Shown here one piece after another: positions 34,669 to 43,544 of a stretch of DNA of 64,000 bases. The stretch comes from Pseudomonas vancouverensis (GTDB taxonomy: Bacteria > Pseudomonadota > Gammaproteobacteria > Pseudomonadales > Pseudomonadaceae), in NCBI RefSeq assembly GCF_004348895.1, contig NZ_RRZK01000008.1, positions 186,001 through 250,000 of the forward strand, written 5' to 3'. Within the stretch, counting starts at the first letter, position 1; the number at the start of each line of letters is the position of its first letter. Made by a program: the position numbers and the translations under genes. The notes under the pieces were generated by a model. It was not told the DNA's origin. It saw only the letters and a list, made by a program, of their open reading frames with translations, and did no database searches.

Positions 34669-34840
34669 TTCAAATGAGTGGTCCCTACGGCTGATCTATG
34701 GCGGCGTTCTGCGTCGGCAGGCGCACTCCCACTCTTGCTGACCCCACGCATCGAGCGTCCGCTCCAAAGCTGTCGCCGGTATTGTTCTATTGATCCATGT
34801 CATTAATTCGACGTGTTTCTCCATTTTTGGCCAGCGCTCA

Positions 34841-34876
34841 GACGTTTCCTACGTCGCACTGCTCGGTGTCCTACAG
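34841..34876 (-). promoter_or_regulatory. composite TGTAGGA-type operator, site d
   Basis: Read on the plus strand: GACGT-TTCCT-ACGTC at 34841-34855 (perfect dyad) and TCCTACA at 34869-34875. The TCCTAC cores are 22 bp apart. It lies about 95-125 bp upstream of the autotransporter ATG. The whole block aligns with site e. Confidence 0.6.
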
Positions 34877-34898
34877 GCTTTTACGCCTGAGGGGAGGA

Positions 34899-34950
34899 AG
34901 ATTCATCCCAAGACAAGCTGACTTAAAAGTCAACTCATATGGATGAATCT
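34899..34950 (+). promoter_or_regulatory. nested stem-loop before the autotransporter gene
   Basis: AGATTCATCC at 34899-34908 pairs perfectly with GGATGAATCT at 34941-34950. Inside lies the 12-bp palindrome GACTTAAAAGTC at 34920-34931. The structure ends 4 bases before the GAGG ribosome site (34955-34958), so it may affect translation or bind a regulator. Confidence 0.5.
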
Positions 34951-34967
34951 ACGCCGAGGTAAACATC

Positions 34968-37760
34968 ATGCTGTCGCAACAATCGAAATCACGCACAGGC
35001 TCCCGCCGTCGTCATCAGGTCGCGGCGGCACAATTCCCCACCCAACTCAAAAAGCTCAGCGTCAGTGTGATGGTGGCATTGAGCGTTTTTACCAGCGCCG
35101 CCTTATTGAGCCCGACGGATGCGTTTGCCTTGAGCGTGTTGGATGGCAGTACTCAAGATCTCTCGGGGCAAACGCTTGGTGACGGAAGCATGTTTGGCTT
35201 GAGTGTGGGCTTCTCCAGCACGGTCACTGGTGATGACGTAACAGTTAGCGGCGGCATATCCGCCAGCGGCAGCTCCTCCGCCGACCTGACGAATAGCACC
35301 ATCACGTCTGAAGACGGGAACGGTGCACAGGTGTCTGGCAGCAGTCAGATCACGCTGACCAACTCCCGGATTGACACAAGCGCTGATAGAGGATTCGGAC
35401 TACTGGTTCAAACGAACAGCGTGGGAACGCTGAACAACAGCACCGTATCCACCACAGGTCAAGGCGCCATGGGCATTCAGTCAGCCTACGGCGGCATTAG
35501 CAATGTCAACGCAGGCAGCCTGGTCCATACCACCGGCTCCAATGCCGTGGGGATCTTCGGTAATCTCAATATGTCAGACTCGGCTGTACACACGGAAGGG
35601 GCCAGTGCGACTGGCCTGCAGGGCTCTGCCAGTTCCGGCGTCGATACGACAATGACCGTCCAGCGGTCATCCGTGGTCACCGATGGCCAAAGCGCTGTGG
35701 GCGCCGATTTCTATGGCATCAGTACTGCCAGGCAGGCACTCACGATGGACCAATCCTCGATCACCACGCATGGTTATTCAGCGCATGGATTGCAAGTCCA
35801 AGGGGGGGCGGCGTCGAGTGGGGACCCTATCGTGGCAGGGGTGCAGCTCAAGGACTCGTCCATCGAGGTGTTCGGTGATAATGCCAGCGGTGCCAGGGTC
35901 CTGGGCACAGGGGCTAGCGTGGCGCTGCAGGACAGTGATATCGCCGTGCACGGCACGGGGGCAGGCATTGCCCTGGAAACGGGTGGCACCGTTACCGTTG
36001 ATGGCGGCTCTATCGTGGCCCAGAACAATGGCGTCACCTTTCGTGGCACAGCTGCCAGCCAGACCAACACACTTGCCGTGCAAAACAGCCGCCTCGCCAA
36101 TACCGACGGCATCGCCCTGACGGTCACCGGAAAGGGCGCTGCCAACATGACCTTCACCAATAGCCGCATCGACAGCGGCGCCGGCGGTTTGCTCGATGCC
36201 TCTGGCGGTAGTCAGACCATGTTTGCGCTGAATGACCACTCGCAGGCCACTGGCGATGTCGCTGTCGCCGGCGACACGCAAGTCGACATGGCGCTCGACA
36301 ACGGTAGCCAATGGCAAGGCGCGGGTAACGGCATCAACAACCTGAGCCTGACCCAGGGCAGCACCTGGCACATGACCGGCGACTCCTCGGTAAACAACCT
36401 GTCGCTGAGCGCCAGCACCGTGCAGTTCGAACATACCCCAGGCGGCGACTTCAAAACCCTGACCGTCGATGGCGACCTGACGGGCAACGGCAACTTCGCC
36501 ATGAACACCGACCTGTCCACTCAGCAAGGCGACCTGCTGCGCGTCAATGGACAGACCAGCGGCAGCCACACCTTGCTGATCGCCGACTCCGGCGTCGAGC
36601 CCAGCGCTGGCGGGCAACAACTGATGGTGGTCAACGGCCATGGCGGTGACGGTGCCTTTGCCTTGCAAGGCGAGCATGTGGATGTCGGTGCCTTCCGCTA
36701 CGACCTGAAGAAGAGTGCCGATAACTGGTACCTGGTGAACAGCGCGGTGGTTGATCCAACACTGCCGGTCGATCCAGGCACACCAACCGAGCCGGGTAAT
36801 CCCGGCAGCCCTGGCAACCCACCGGTGATCGACCCGAATCCGGGCAACCTGTCCAACGGCGCCAACGCTGCCGTGGCCGCTCAGTCTGCCGCAGCGAGCC
36901 TGTGGAATGCGCAAATGAACGCCCTGGTCAAACGCCTCGGCGACCTGCGCATGGGCAAGGATGACGGTGGTGTCTGGGCCCGTGGCATCGGCAAGAGCTA
37001 CAAGGTCGATGGCGGTTCCAGCCGTGGTTACGACCAGAACGTGACCGGTCTTGAGATCGGTGCGGACAAGGCCATCCCGGTACAGGGCGGCAAGGTCTAC
37101 CTCGGTGCCATGGTCGGCAGCGCGCACTCGGACCTGGACTTCGGTGCCGGTTCTTCCGGTGACGTCGACAGCAAGATGGGCGGTGTCTATGCGACCTGGA
37201 TCGACGACAGCGGCCTGTACCTGGACAGCGTGCTCAAGTACAGCCACTTCGATAACGACATCAAGAGCGTGACCAACGTCGGCGAAGCCGTGAAGGGCTC
37301 CGACAGCACCCACGGCCTGGGCATGGACGTGGAAGTGGGCAAGCGTTACAACCTGGAAAAAGGCTGGTTCGTCGAGCCGCAGCTGGAGCTGACCGCGATC
37401 AAATCCCAGGGCAGCAAGTACACCACCAGCAATGGCCTGAAAGTGAAATCGGACGACATCGACTCGCTGCAAAGCCGCGTCGGCGCGCTGTTCGGTCGCA
37501 ACATCCACCTGGACAACGGCATGCAGGCCCAACCGTATCTGAAAGCCTCGTACGTGACTGAACATGCCGGCGCCAGTGATGTGAACGTCAACGGCTACAA
37601 GCTCAAGGCAGACTTGCCGGGCAATCGCGCCGAGGTGGGCTTCGGTACCATCCTGCAGGTGAGCGAACACAGCAAGATCTCCCTCGATGCCGAGTACTCG
37701 AAGGGGCATGACATCGAAGAGCCGTATGGCATCAACGTTGGCTACCGCTACCTCTGGTAG
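34968..37760 (+). CDS. type Va autotransporter with pertactin-like passenger
   Basis: A 930-residue protein with a long signal sequence of about 53 residues: basic stretch, then hydrophobic core, cleavage after DAFA. A Ser/Gly/Thr/Asn-rich beta-helical passenger follows to about residue 590, with recurring short TNS and SxGS rungs. Then come a Pro/Gly-rich linker (~595-625) and a C-terminal autotransporter barrel (~665-930) with GVWARGIGKSYK and the terminal YRYLW ending in an aromatic residue. The passenger has no recognisable protease motif; adhesion or aggregation is the likely role. Sites d and a nested stem-loop precede it, and a strong terminator follows. Confidence 0.88.
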   Translation: MLSQQSKSRTGSRRRHQVAAAQFPTQLKKLSVSVMVALSVFTSAALLSPTDAFALSVLDGSTQDLSGQTLGDGSMFGLSVGFSSTVTGDDVTVSGGISASGSSSADLTNSTITSEDGNGAQVSGSSQITLTNSRIDTSADRGFGLLVQTNSVGTLNNSTVSTTGQGAMGIQSAYGGISNVNAGSLVHTTGSNAVGIFGNLNMSDSAVHTEGASATGLQGSASSGVDTTMTVQRSSVVTDGQSAVGADFYGISTARQALTMDQSSITTHGYSAHGLQVQGGAASSGDPIVAGVQLKDSSIEVFGDNASGARVLGTGASVALQDSDIAVHGTGAGIALETGGTVTVDGGSIVAQNNGVTFRGTAASQTNTLAVQNSRLANTDGIALTVTGKGAANMTFTNSRIDSGAGGLLDASGGSQTMFALNDHSQATGDVAVAGDTQVDMALDNGSQWQGAGNGINNLSLTQGSTWHMTGDSSVNNLSLSASTVQFEHTPGGDFKTLTVDGDLTGNGNFAMNTDLSTQQGDLLRVNGQTSGSHTLLIADSGVEPSAGGQQLMVVNGHGGDGAFALQGEHVDVGAFRYDLKKSADNWYLVNSAVVDPTLPVDPGTPTEPGNPGSPGNPPVIDPNPGNLSNGANAAVAAQSAAASLWNAQMNALVKRLGDLRMGKDDGGVWARGIGKSYKVDGGSSRGYDQNVTGLEIGADKAIPVQGGKVYLGAMVGSAHSDLDFGAGSSGDVDSKMGGVYATWIDDSGLYLDSVLKYSHFDNDIKSVTNVGEAVKGSDSTHGLGMDVEVGKRYNLEKGWFVEPQLELTAIKSQGSKYTTSNGLKVKSDDIDSLQSRVGALFGRNIHLDNGMQAQPYLKASYVTEHAGASDVNVNGYKLKADLPGNRAEVGFGTILQVSEHSKISLDAEYSKGHDIEEPYGINVGYRYLW

Positions 37761-37801
37761 TTGCGGCGCAGCCGGTAGCGGCTGAGGTCAGCAGCAAAAC
37801 A

Positions 37802-37837
37802 ACGCCCCGTGAAACCGGTTTTCACGGGGCGTTTTTG
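37802..37837 (+). terminator. intrinsic terminator of the autotransporter gene
   Basis: ACGCCCCGTGAAA at 37802-37814 pairs with TTTCACGGGGCGT at 37820-37832, followed by a run of T. Confidence 0.88.
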
Positions 37838-37893
37838 TGTTGGGTGAACGCCAACTTGCCCGCGTTCGGCAGCCCCCCGTCAATCGTGAAATG

Positions 37894-37933
37894 TCGGACG
37901 ATTCCTACATGCAACTGCTCAACGTCCTACAGG
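37894..37933 (-). promoter_or_regulatory. composite TGTAGGA-type operator, site e
   Basis: Plus strand TCGGACGATTCCTACA at 37894-37909 and TCCTACAGG at 37925-37933; the TCCTACA cores are 22 bp apart. It aligns over about 40 bp with site d. It follows the autotransporter terminator and lies about 150-185 bp upstream of the Pmp3-like gene. Confidence 0.6.
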
Positions 37934-38079
37934 TTATTGAGCGTGAGGGTGCAAAGATCGTACGCCTTAGTGGAGCTTGAAAAAGCCTGATATCAGAGAT
38001 GTCGAGCGGGGCGACGGACAGGCCAAATCCCGGTGGGATGACTCAATACCCACAAAAATAACTTTGGAGAGTTGTACCT

Positions 38080-38274
38080 ATGCGTTTGTTGATTTCCCTG
38101 TTTCTGCCGTGGCTGACCTTCTTCACGATTGGACGACCGATTGCCGGTGCCATCTGTTTGCTCCTTCAAATAACGCTCATTGGCTGGATCCCTGCAACCA
38201 TATGGTCTGTGTATGCCCTGAGCCAGTACAAAACCGATAAGAAGATCAAGAAAGCGCTCGAGCAGAGAGATTGA
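38080..38274 (+). CDS. YqaE/Pmp3-family small membrane protein
   Basis: A 64-residue protein with two membrane segments (about 3-20 and 25-46). The pattern LFLPWLTFFTIGRPIAGA, a polar break, and IGWIPATIWSVYAL matches the Pmp3/YqaE (UPF0057) family, although the first loop is shorter in acidic residues than usual. The C-terminal tail is basic. Family members respond to membrane or salt stress in some organisms; the mechanism is unknown. GGAGAG precedes the ATG. Site e lies upstream, linking it to the surface-gene motif set. Confidence 0.78.
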   Translation: MRLLISLFLPWLTFFTIGRPIAGAICLLLQITLIGWIPATIWSVYALSQYKTDKKIKKALEQRD

Positions 38275-38451
38275 GGACGACGTTTTTTCTATAAGGAAAA
38301 AGCCTTCGTTCTCCAGGCGGACACTATTGGAACGTTTTACTGATCGTGAAAGAGGCATGTTGAATCGTGCTGTCTCGGGCGGGGGCTGAACTGCTTCTGG
38401 CTTGCACGAAAGTTATTCGCATCAAAGCTAAAACTCATTGGGGATATACAT

Positions 38452-39306
38452 ATGATCAAGCCAAATGCTTTCGCGATCATTGGCGGTGTTATCGGTATTG
38501 GCGTGCTTTTCGCCGCCGCCGGAAGTTGGTACACAGTCGACGAAACAGAGCGCGGCGTACTGTTACGTAATGGCGCGCTGGTTGGGGTGGTTGATCCAGG
38601 CTTGTCGTTCAAAATCCCCTTTGTCGAGTCAGTTCATCTGATCAGTACGCAGAGTCAGGTCACGGCCTACGAAGGGCTGCAGGCTTACAGTCAGGATCAG
38701 CAGTCCGCGCAGCTCAAGGTGTCTGTGTCCTGGCACATTGCGCCTGTTGATGTGGCCAAGGTCTATAGCCAGTTCAAGGACCTCAGTGGTGTCCGTGACC
38801 GAATGATCAGCCGACAGGTGCCGACGCAGGTTGAAAACGTCTTCGGGCGGTTCAACGCGGTAGCGGCTGTGCAAAATCGCGTTCAGTTGGTCAATGAAAT
38901 CCAGGCCGCGGTCAAAGCAGCAATCAATGGCCCTGTTGTTATTGAGAGCGTGCAGGTCGAAAATATTGATTTCAACGATGCCTATGAACGGGCTATCGAG
39001 GCGCGGATGGCGGCGGAAGTGCAGGTCAAGACCCGCGAGCAGGAACTGGCGACCGAGCAGGTGCAAGCACAAATTCGCGTGACCCAGGCTCAGGCCGAGG
39101 CGGACTCCAAACTGGCCGAAGCCAGGGCCGATGCCATGGCAACCGAATTGCGCGGCAAGGCAGAAGCCGAAGCCATCAAGGCGCGGGCGCAGGCACTGGC
39201 CAGCAATCAGAATCTGGTGGAGTTGACCAAGGCTGAGCGTTGGAATGGCGTGCTGCCGACGACTGTTTTGCCCAACGGTGCACTGCCATTCATTGATGTC
39301 AAATAA
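38452..39306 (+). CDS. prohibitin-like SPFH/Band 7 protein
   Basis: A 284-residue protein with a single N-terminal membrane segment (about 7-25) and an SPFH domain from YTVDETERGVLLRNGALVG to about residue 200. A long Ala/Glu/Gln-rich coiled coil follows (~185-255). The ENIDFNDAYERAIEARMAAE block is characteristic of prohibitins. It would form large ring complexes in the inner membrane, possibly with FtsH-like partners. It is separated from the Pmp3-like gene by 177 bp with no TGTAGGA site seen, so it may have its own promoter. Confidence 0.86.
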   Translation: MIKPNAFAIIGGVIGIGVLFAAAGSWYTVDETERGVLLRNGALVGVVDPGLSFKIPFVESVHLISTQSQVTAYEGLQAYSQDQQSAQLKVSVSWHIAPVDVAKVYSQFKDLSGVRDRMISRQVPTQVENVFGRFNAVAAVQNRVQLVNEIQAAVKAAINGPVVIESVQVENIDFNDAYERAIEARMAAEVQVKTREQELATEQVQAQIRVTQAQAEADSKLAEARADAMATELRGKAEAEAIKARAQALASNQNLVELTKAERWNGVLPTTVLPNGALPFIDVK

Positions 39307-39431
39307 GTCGGGTTTCAGGCCGTCGAGCAGCAGATTCAGGTTGTTGCAGACTGCCTGACTGTGCGTGGAGGTTTAGAGCAATTACCTCCAGCCCAACCTC
39401 TCGGCTGTCGTTAAATGCCAAATGCCTGACC

Positions 39432-39442
39432 GCAAATGACAA
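39432..39442 (+). promoter_or_regulatory. GCAAATGACAA word upstream of the cupin gene
   Basis: The 11-mer GCAAATGACAA, 81 bp before the cupin ATG, recurs exactly at 43411-43421 upstream of the DUF1302 gene and beside the AraC gene. It is a candidate AraC half-site. Confidence 0.5.
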
Positions 39443-39522
39443 TTCTTCAAGCGGGCGCAACCGCAATATGGTCACAGGACGCAGCACAGGTCCAGACCAT
39501 AGCCCGCATGAGGATAATAACA

Positions 39523-40041
39523 ATGCCGATGCCTACGCCGATCTTCGATCACAAAGAACTGCTGACGATCAACACCAATGAACTGCCGATCTATGAGGAC
39601 GCGCTGGCGCCTTATTTTCCTGGCGTTGACGTACAGCCTTTGTACCTTGACCCGAACCTGGGCATCTGGACATTGCGGGTGATTTTCCAGCCGGGCGTGC
39701 GCCTGCCTTGCCACTACCACACCGGCCCCGTGCACCTGTTCACCATGTCGGGCCGCTGGCACTACGTCGAATACCCGGACCAGCCGCAGACCGCAGGCAG
39801 CTACCTCTACGAGCCGGGTGGCTCGATCCACACCTTCATGGTGCCGGAAGACAACACCGGGCCGACCGACACCTTCATGGTGGTCTACGGTGCGAACATC
39901 AACTTTGACCAGGACGGCAATTTCGTCAACGTCATGGACGCCACCGACATCATGCAAATCATCGAGCGCCTGGTGAAGGAGCGCGGCCTGGAGCCGGCGC
40001 GTTACATCCGCCCGGGCCAAGCCGGTTACACCGTCGGCTGA
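39523..40041 (+). CDS. cupin protein, 2,4'-dihydroxyacetophenone dioxygenase-like
   Basis: A 172-residue single-domain cupin of the group annotated as DAD-like or ChrR-type. The metal-binding region CHYHTGPVHLFTMSG carries two His, followed by a second-motif His in GGSIHTFMVPED. DAD-like enzymes cleave a C-C bond next to a ketone using iron, but in this subgroup most members are uncharacterised. ATG 39523 follows GAGG with 9-base spacing; the longer frame is unlikely. It is first in a cupin-SDR-zinc dehydrogenase operon. Confidence 0.8.
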   Translation: MPMPTPIFDHKELLTINTNELPIYEDALAPYFPGVDVQPLYLDPNLGIWTLRVIFQPGVRLPCHYHTGPVHLFTMSGRWHYVEYPDQPQTAGSYLYEPGGSIHTFMVPEDNTGPTDTFMVVYGANINFDQDGNFVNVMDATDIMQIIERLVKERGLEPARYIRPGQAGYTVG

Positions 40042-40099
40042 GCATGAATGACGGGCACGTTGCTGCCCGTCACATCCTTCCTTTTCCGGAGAGTGCTCG

Positions 40100-41122
40100 A
40101 TGAGCCATTCCCTCATGCCGGTCGGCGCCCAGGGCCAGACGCCCGACGTGCCCCGTTCGGTATTCATCACCGGTGCCAGCGGTTTTATCGGCCAGGCCCT
40201 GGCGCGGCGTTATTGCGCGCTGGGTGCCGAGGTGCGCGGCATGGACCTGCGTGCCGACCCGGCCAATAACGTCGTTGCCGGTGACCTGACCCGCCCGCAG
40301 CAGTGGGCACAGCACGCCCAGGGTTGCGAGCTGTTCATCAACACCGCGGCCGTGGTGTCGCTGGCGGCACCCTGGAAGCAGTACCGCGAAGTGTCGGTGC
40401 GTGGTGTGCGGCATTGCCTGGACGTGGCCATCGCCAGTGGCGCCCGGCGCTTCGTGCAGTTTTCCTCGATTGCCGCACTGGGCTGGGAGTACGCCGAACA
40501 GGCCGACGAGCGCAGCGACGTGGTGATCGGCGATCACTACCGTTATGGCGTGGCCAAGGGTGCGAGTGAGCACGTGGTGCTGGCGGCCCACGCCGCTGGC
40601 GAGATCGACTGCACCATCGTTCGCCCGGGCGACGTTTATGGCCCCGGCTCGCGGGCCTGGCTCAGCGAACCGCTGAAGATGGCCAAGGCCGGTGCGCTGA
40701 TCCTGCCCAATGCCGGCAAGGGCCGCTGGACGCCGGTGTACATCGAAGACTTGCTCGACGGCGTGATGCTGGCGGCCGGCTTGCCCCAGGCGAGCGGGCA
40801 GATCTTCCACATCAGTGCCAGCGAGTCGGTCAGTTGCCGCGAGTTCTTCAGCAACCACTGGCGCTGGGCTGGGCGCAGCGGTGCGCCGCGCAGCCTGCCG
40901 CTGGGGTTGGCGGTGCTGCTGACGCGGTGGATCTGGAACATCAATCGCCTGCTGAAACGCTCTGACGAAGTGACGCCGGACACCATGTACATGTTCTCGC
41001 GTACTGGGGGCATTTCCATCGACAAGGCGCGACGCCTGCTGGGTTACGCGCCCAAGGTCAGCCTGGAAGAGGGCCTGCGCCATTCCGAAACCTGGCTTCG
41101 CGAAGTAGGCCAGTTGAGCTGA
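40100..41122 (+). CDS. NAD(P)-dependent epimerase/3-beta-hydroxysteroid dehydrogenase-like SDR
   Basis: A 340-residue extended SDR. An N-terminal tail of ~18 residues precedes the dinucleotide motif FITGASGFIGQ. The catalytic Tyr and Lys are in YRYGVAKGASE, and SSIAALGW supplies the Ser. The VRPGDVYGPGSRAW block and the C-terminal helical region fit the NSDHL/3-beta-HSD family, which oxidises hydroxyl groups of sterol-like or other hydrophobic alcohols. It is the second gene of the cupin operon; the zinc dehydrogenase follows after 51 bp. The substrate is not known. Confidence 0.82.
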   Translation: MSHSLMPVGAQGQTPDVPRSVFITGASGFIGQALARRYCALGAEVRGMDLRADPANNVVAGDLTRPQQWAQHAQGCELFINTAAVVSLAAPWKQYREVSVRGVRHCLDVAIASGARRFVQFSSIAALGWEYAEQADERSDVVIGDHYRYGVAKGASEHVVLAAHAAGEIDCTIVRPGDVYGPGSRAWLSEPLKMAKAGALILPNAGKGRWTPVYIEDLLDGVMLAAGLPQASGQIFHISASESVSCREFFSNHWRWAGRSGAPRSLPLGLAVLLTRWIWNINRLLKRSDEVTPDTMYMFSRTGGISIDKARRLLGYAPKVSLEEGLRHSETWLREVGQLS

Positions 41123-41173
41123 TGCCTGCCCGCCGCCGGTTGCCGGCGGCGCCATCTGATACGGAGAAATGCC

Positions 41174-42253
41174 ATGAAAGCCGTTGTCATGCGCGACAAG
41201 CAATTGTTGGTCGATTCGATCACTGCGCCAGAGCCGGGGCAGGGCGAGGTGCTGGTCAAGACCCTGGCCTGCGGGATCTGTGGTTCGGACCTGCACATGT
41301 TCCATCACTGCGAGCATGTGCTGGCCAACTTCAAGCGTGGGCACATTCCGATTGCCTTCGATGACCAGCAGGACGTGGTGTTCGGCCACGAATACTGCGC
41401 GGAAATCCTCGACCATGGGCCGGGCAGCGATAAAAAGCTCAAGGTCGGCACACGGGTGTGCTCGCTGCCGTTCGTGATCACCCCGCAGCACTTCCATCAC
41501 ATCGGTTTTTCCAACCGCTATCCCGGTGGTTACGGTGAGCAGATGGTTCTGGCCGAGCAGATGTTGATGCCGGTGCCGGGCGATCTGCCGGCAGACATCG
41601 CCGCCCTGACCGAGCCGCTGACCGTGGCGGCACACGCGGTCAACCGTGCGCGATTGGACGGCAGCGAAGTGCCGGTGGTGATCGGTTGCGGCCCGATCGG
41701 CCTGGCGGTGATTGCGATCCTCAAGTCCCGCGGCATCGGCCCGATAGTGGCTTCGGACTTTTCCGCCGGGCGCCGTGCACTGGCGGAGAAAATGGGTGCC
41801 GACGTGGTGGTCAATCCCGCCGAACAGTCGCCGTACCAGTCCTGGTTGCAGGTGGCGGCTCCCGAAGGTTACGACATCAACGGTCCGATGGCGCTGCTCG
41901 GCCTGGGCCCGCAACCCAAGCCCTGCGTGGTGTTCGAATGCGTGGGCGTTCCGGGGTTGATCCAGCAGGTGATCCAGCATGCCGCGCCACGCTCACGGCT
42001 GATCGTGGTCGGGGTGTGCATGGAGAGTGATCGCATCGAGCCGCTGATCGGTATCGGCAAGGAGATGAACGTGCATTTCTCCTTCGGTTATACCGGCGAA
42101 GAGTTTGCCCACACGCTACATGCCCTGGCCGATGGCAAGCTTGAAGGCGCACCGATGATTACCGGCAAGGTCTCGCTGGATGAGGTGGCCGGTGCGTTCG
42201 ACAGTCTGGCCCAGCCGGATGAGCACGCGAAAATCATCATCACCTACCCGTGA
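41174..42253 (+). CDS. zinc-binding alcohol dehydrogenase family protein
   Basis: A 359-residue medium-chain dehydrogenase. Catalytic zinc Cys36 is in GICGSDLHMF, with FGHEYCAEIL supplying the second ligand region. The four-cysteine structural zinc loop is absent, as in a distinct subfamily. The Rossmann motif is VIGCGPIGLAVIA. The large insertion before the nucleotide domain (VITPQHFHHIGFSN) is characteristic of this subgroup. It closes the cupin-SDR operon and is convergent with the AraC gene, with only 13 bp between stops. Likely oxidises a secondary alcohol from the same pathway. Confidence 0.85.
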   Translation: MKAVVMRDKQLLVDSITAPEPGQGEVLVKTLACGICGSDLHMFHHCEHVLANFKRGHIPIAFDDQQDVVFGHEYCAEILDHGPGSDKKLKVGTRVCSLPFVITPQHFHHIGFSNRYPGGYGEQMVLAEQMLMPVPGDLPADIAALTEPLTVAAHAVNRARLDGSEVPVVIGCGPIGLAVIAILKSRGIGPIVASDFSAGRRALAEKMGADVVVNPAEQSPYQSWLQVAAPEGYDINGPMALLGLGPQPKPCVVFECVGVPGLIQQVIQHAAPRSRLIVVGVCMESDRIEPLIGIGKEMNVHFSFGYTGEEFAHTLHALADGKLEGAPMITGKVSLDEVAGAFDSLAQPDEHAKIIITYP

Positions 42254-42266
42254 TGCAGCACCAGGG

Positions 42267-43307
42267 TTAACCGCTTGCGCGCCGGCCAGCCGTTTGTGGC
42301 TCGGCGCGCAGTTGCAGGCGTCGGGCACGCGGGGTCACCCCGTACCAACGCTTGCAGGCGCGGTTGAACGAGCTCTGTTCGGCATAGCCGAGCAGGCCAG
42401 CGATCTGTGCCATGGGCATGGTCGCTTCGCTCAAATACAGCTCGGCCAACTCCCGGCGCGCTTCTTCGACCATGTCCTCGAATACCCGATCGTTCTCCGC
42501 CAGGCGACGTTGCAACGAGCGCTCACGCATGCCCAGGCGTTCGGCAATCAGCGGCAGGGCGCAGCGTTGCGTCGGTAGCAATCGGCGGATCGAGTCTTCG
42601 ACCTGGCTGCCGATGTCCAGCGGGTTGGCCGCACCGATGCTGCTGATGTAATCCATCATGGTTTCGTGCAACTGGTGGTTGTGCTGGTCGATGGGCTTGC
42701 TCAGGCAATCAGGCAGCAACACCAGCGCCGTGTGGGCCTGGCCGAAATAGGTTCGGGCACCGAAAAAACGCTGGTAGCGACTTTGCGGCAGGCTGGACTC
42801 GGTACGCGACAGCACCGAGTGCGGGCGGAATCCCGGGCCGTAAAGCATCTGCAGGGTCTTGAACATCACCCCCAGGGACAGCTCGATGATCTGTCGTTGG
42901 CGCGGCGCCGGGCGCAGGCGGCATTCATAGACCAGATACGGATGCAGCGGATCGATCTCGGTGTCCAGGTGCACCAGCACGCCGGGGCTGTAGATGTGCA
43001 GGAAGCGAATGATCTCGGTCAGCGCCTCGCCGAGACTGCGGGCATTCTGCGCCACCACCGCCAGCGGGCCGAGGATGGTGATGCTTTGCCGTTCGGCCAG
43101 GCGCAGGCCGAAGTCGATGCATTGCAACTGTTCGGCGCTCAGTTCCAGCAGGTTGATCAGCGCACGGTAAGGCAAGACCGCCGAACCGTTGTCGAGCAGT
43201 TTCGGGTCGATGTTCATCTGCCCCAACAAGTCGTCCGGGTCACCCCCCAGATCCCTCACCAGTTGCGGGTAGCCGGTCAGCGATGTGGTTTTTATCAGCT
43301 CAGTCAC
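42267..43307 (-). CDS. AraC-family regulator of the surrounding locus
   Basis: A 346-residue regulator with the same architecture as the AraC protein at 26.6 kb: N-terminal ligand domain (TSLTGYPQLVRDLGGDPDDLLGQ) and C-terminal double HTH (MAQIAGLLGYAEQSSFNRACKRWYGVTPR). It lies between the cupin-SDR-ADH operon and the DUF1302-RND operon, diverging from the latter. Its promoter region carries direct repeats of CGAATGTCAG (43335, 43402) and the 11-mer shared with the cupin promoter, so it probably controls both operons. Confidence 0.86.
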   Translation of the reverse strand: MTELIKTTSLTGYPQLVRDLGGDPDDLLGQMNIDPKLLDNGSAVLPYRALINLLELSAEQLQCIDFGLRLAERQSITILGPLAVVAQNARSLGEALTEIIRFLHIYSPGVLVHLDTEIDPLHPYLVYECRLRPAPRQRQIIELSLGVMFKTLQMLYGPGFRPHSVLSRTESSLPQSRYQRFFGARTYFGQAHTALVLLPDCLSKPIDQHNHQLHETMMDYISSIGAANPLDIGSQVEDSIRRLLPTQRCALPLIAERLGMRERSLQRRLAENDRVFEDMVEEARRELAELYLSEATMPMAQIAGLLGYAEQSSFNRACKRWYGVTPRARRLQLRAEPQTAGRRASG

Positions 43308-43334
43308 GGTGCATGGCTTCCGTTTTACGCGCTT

Positions 43335-43421
43335 CGAATGTCAGTTTTCGCGGCAATGCCATCCTCGGCGTTTTTGCCTGTTTGTAACAGCCTTTGACTA
43401 ACGAATGTCAGCAAATGACAA
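43335..43421. promoter_or_regulatory. direct repeats and shared 11-mer in the AraC/DUF1302 intergenic region
   Basis: CGAATGTCAG occurs at 43335-43344 and 43402-43411, and GCAAATGACAA at 43411-43421 matches the cupin promoter word exactly. Likely AraC-type binding sites. Confidence 0.5.
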
Positions 43422-43544
43422 ATATCTGACGTGATCGGACAAATGAATCCGGGTGGCCGCTAGGCATGCTTGTTCAAACAAACAAGAACGCTCACCCAAG
43501 GGCCGAATCCGGCTCCGCAGGTAAGGGCGATGGCGGAGATCTGC

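Larger units (their letters stand above)
34317..34967. other. 650-bp regulatory region between fimbrial chaperone and autotransporter
   Basis: No convincing gene. It holds TGTAGGA-type sites at 34477-34492, 34631-34656 and 34847-34875, and a nested inverted repeat at 34899-34950. The chaperone and autotransporter genes diverge from it. Confidence 0.6.

Noticed and set aside
34554..34751. 65-codon minus-strand frame between the chaperone and autotransporter genes
   Set aside because: No family resemblance, no good ribosome site, and it overlaps the operator-like boxes at 34631-34668.
35778..37709. 643-codon minus-strand frame opposite the autotransporter
   Set aside because: It mirrors the repetitive passenger and barrel codons; no signal or domain is visible.
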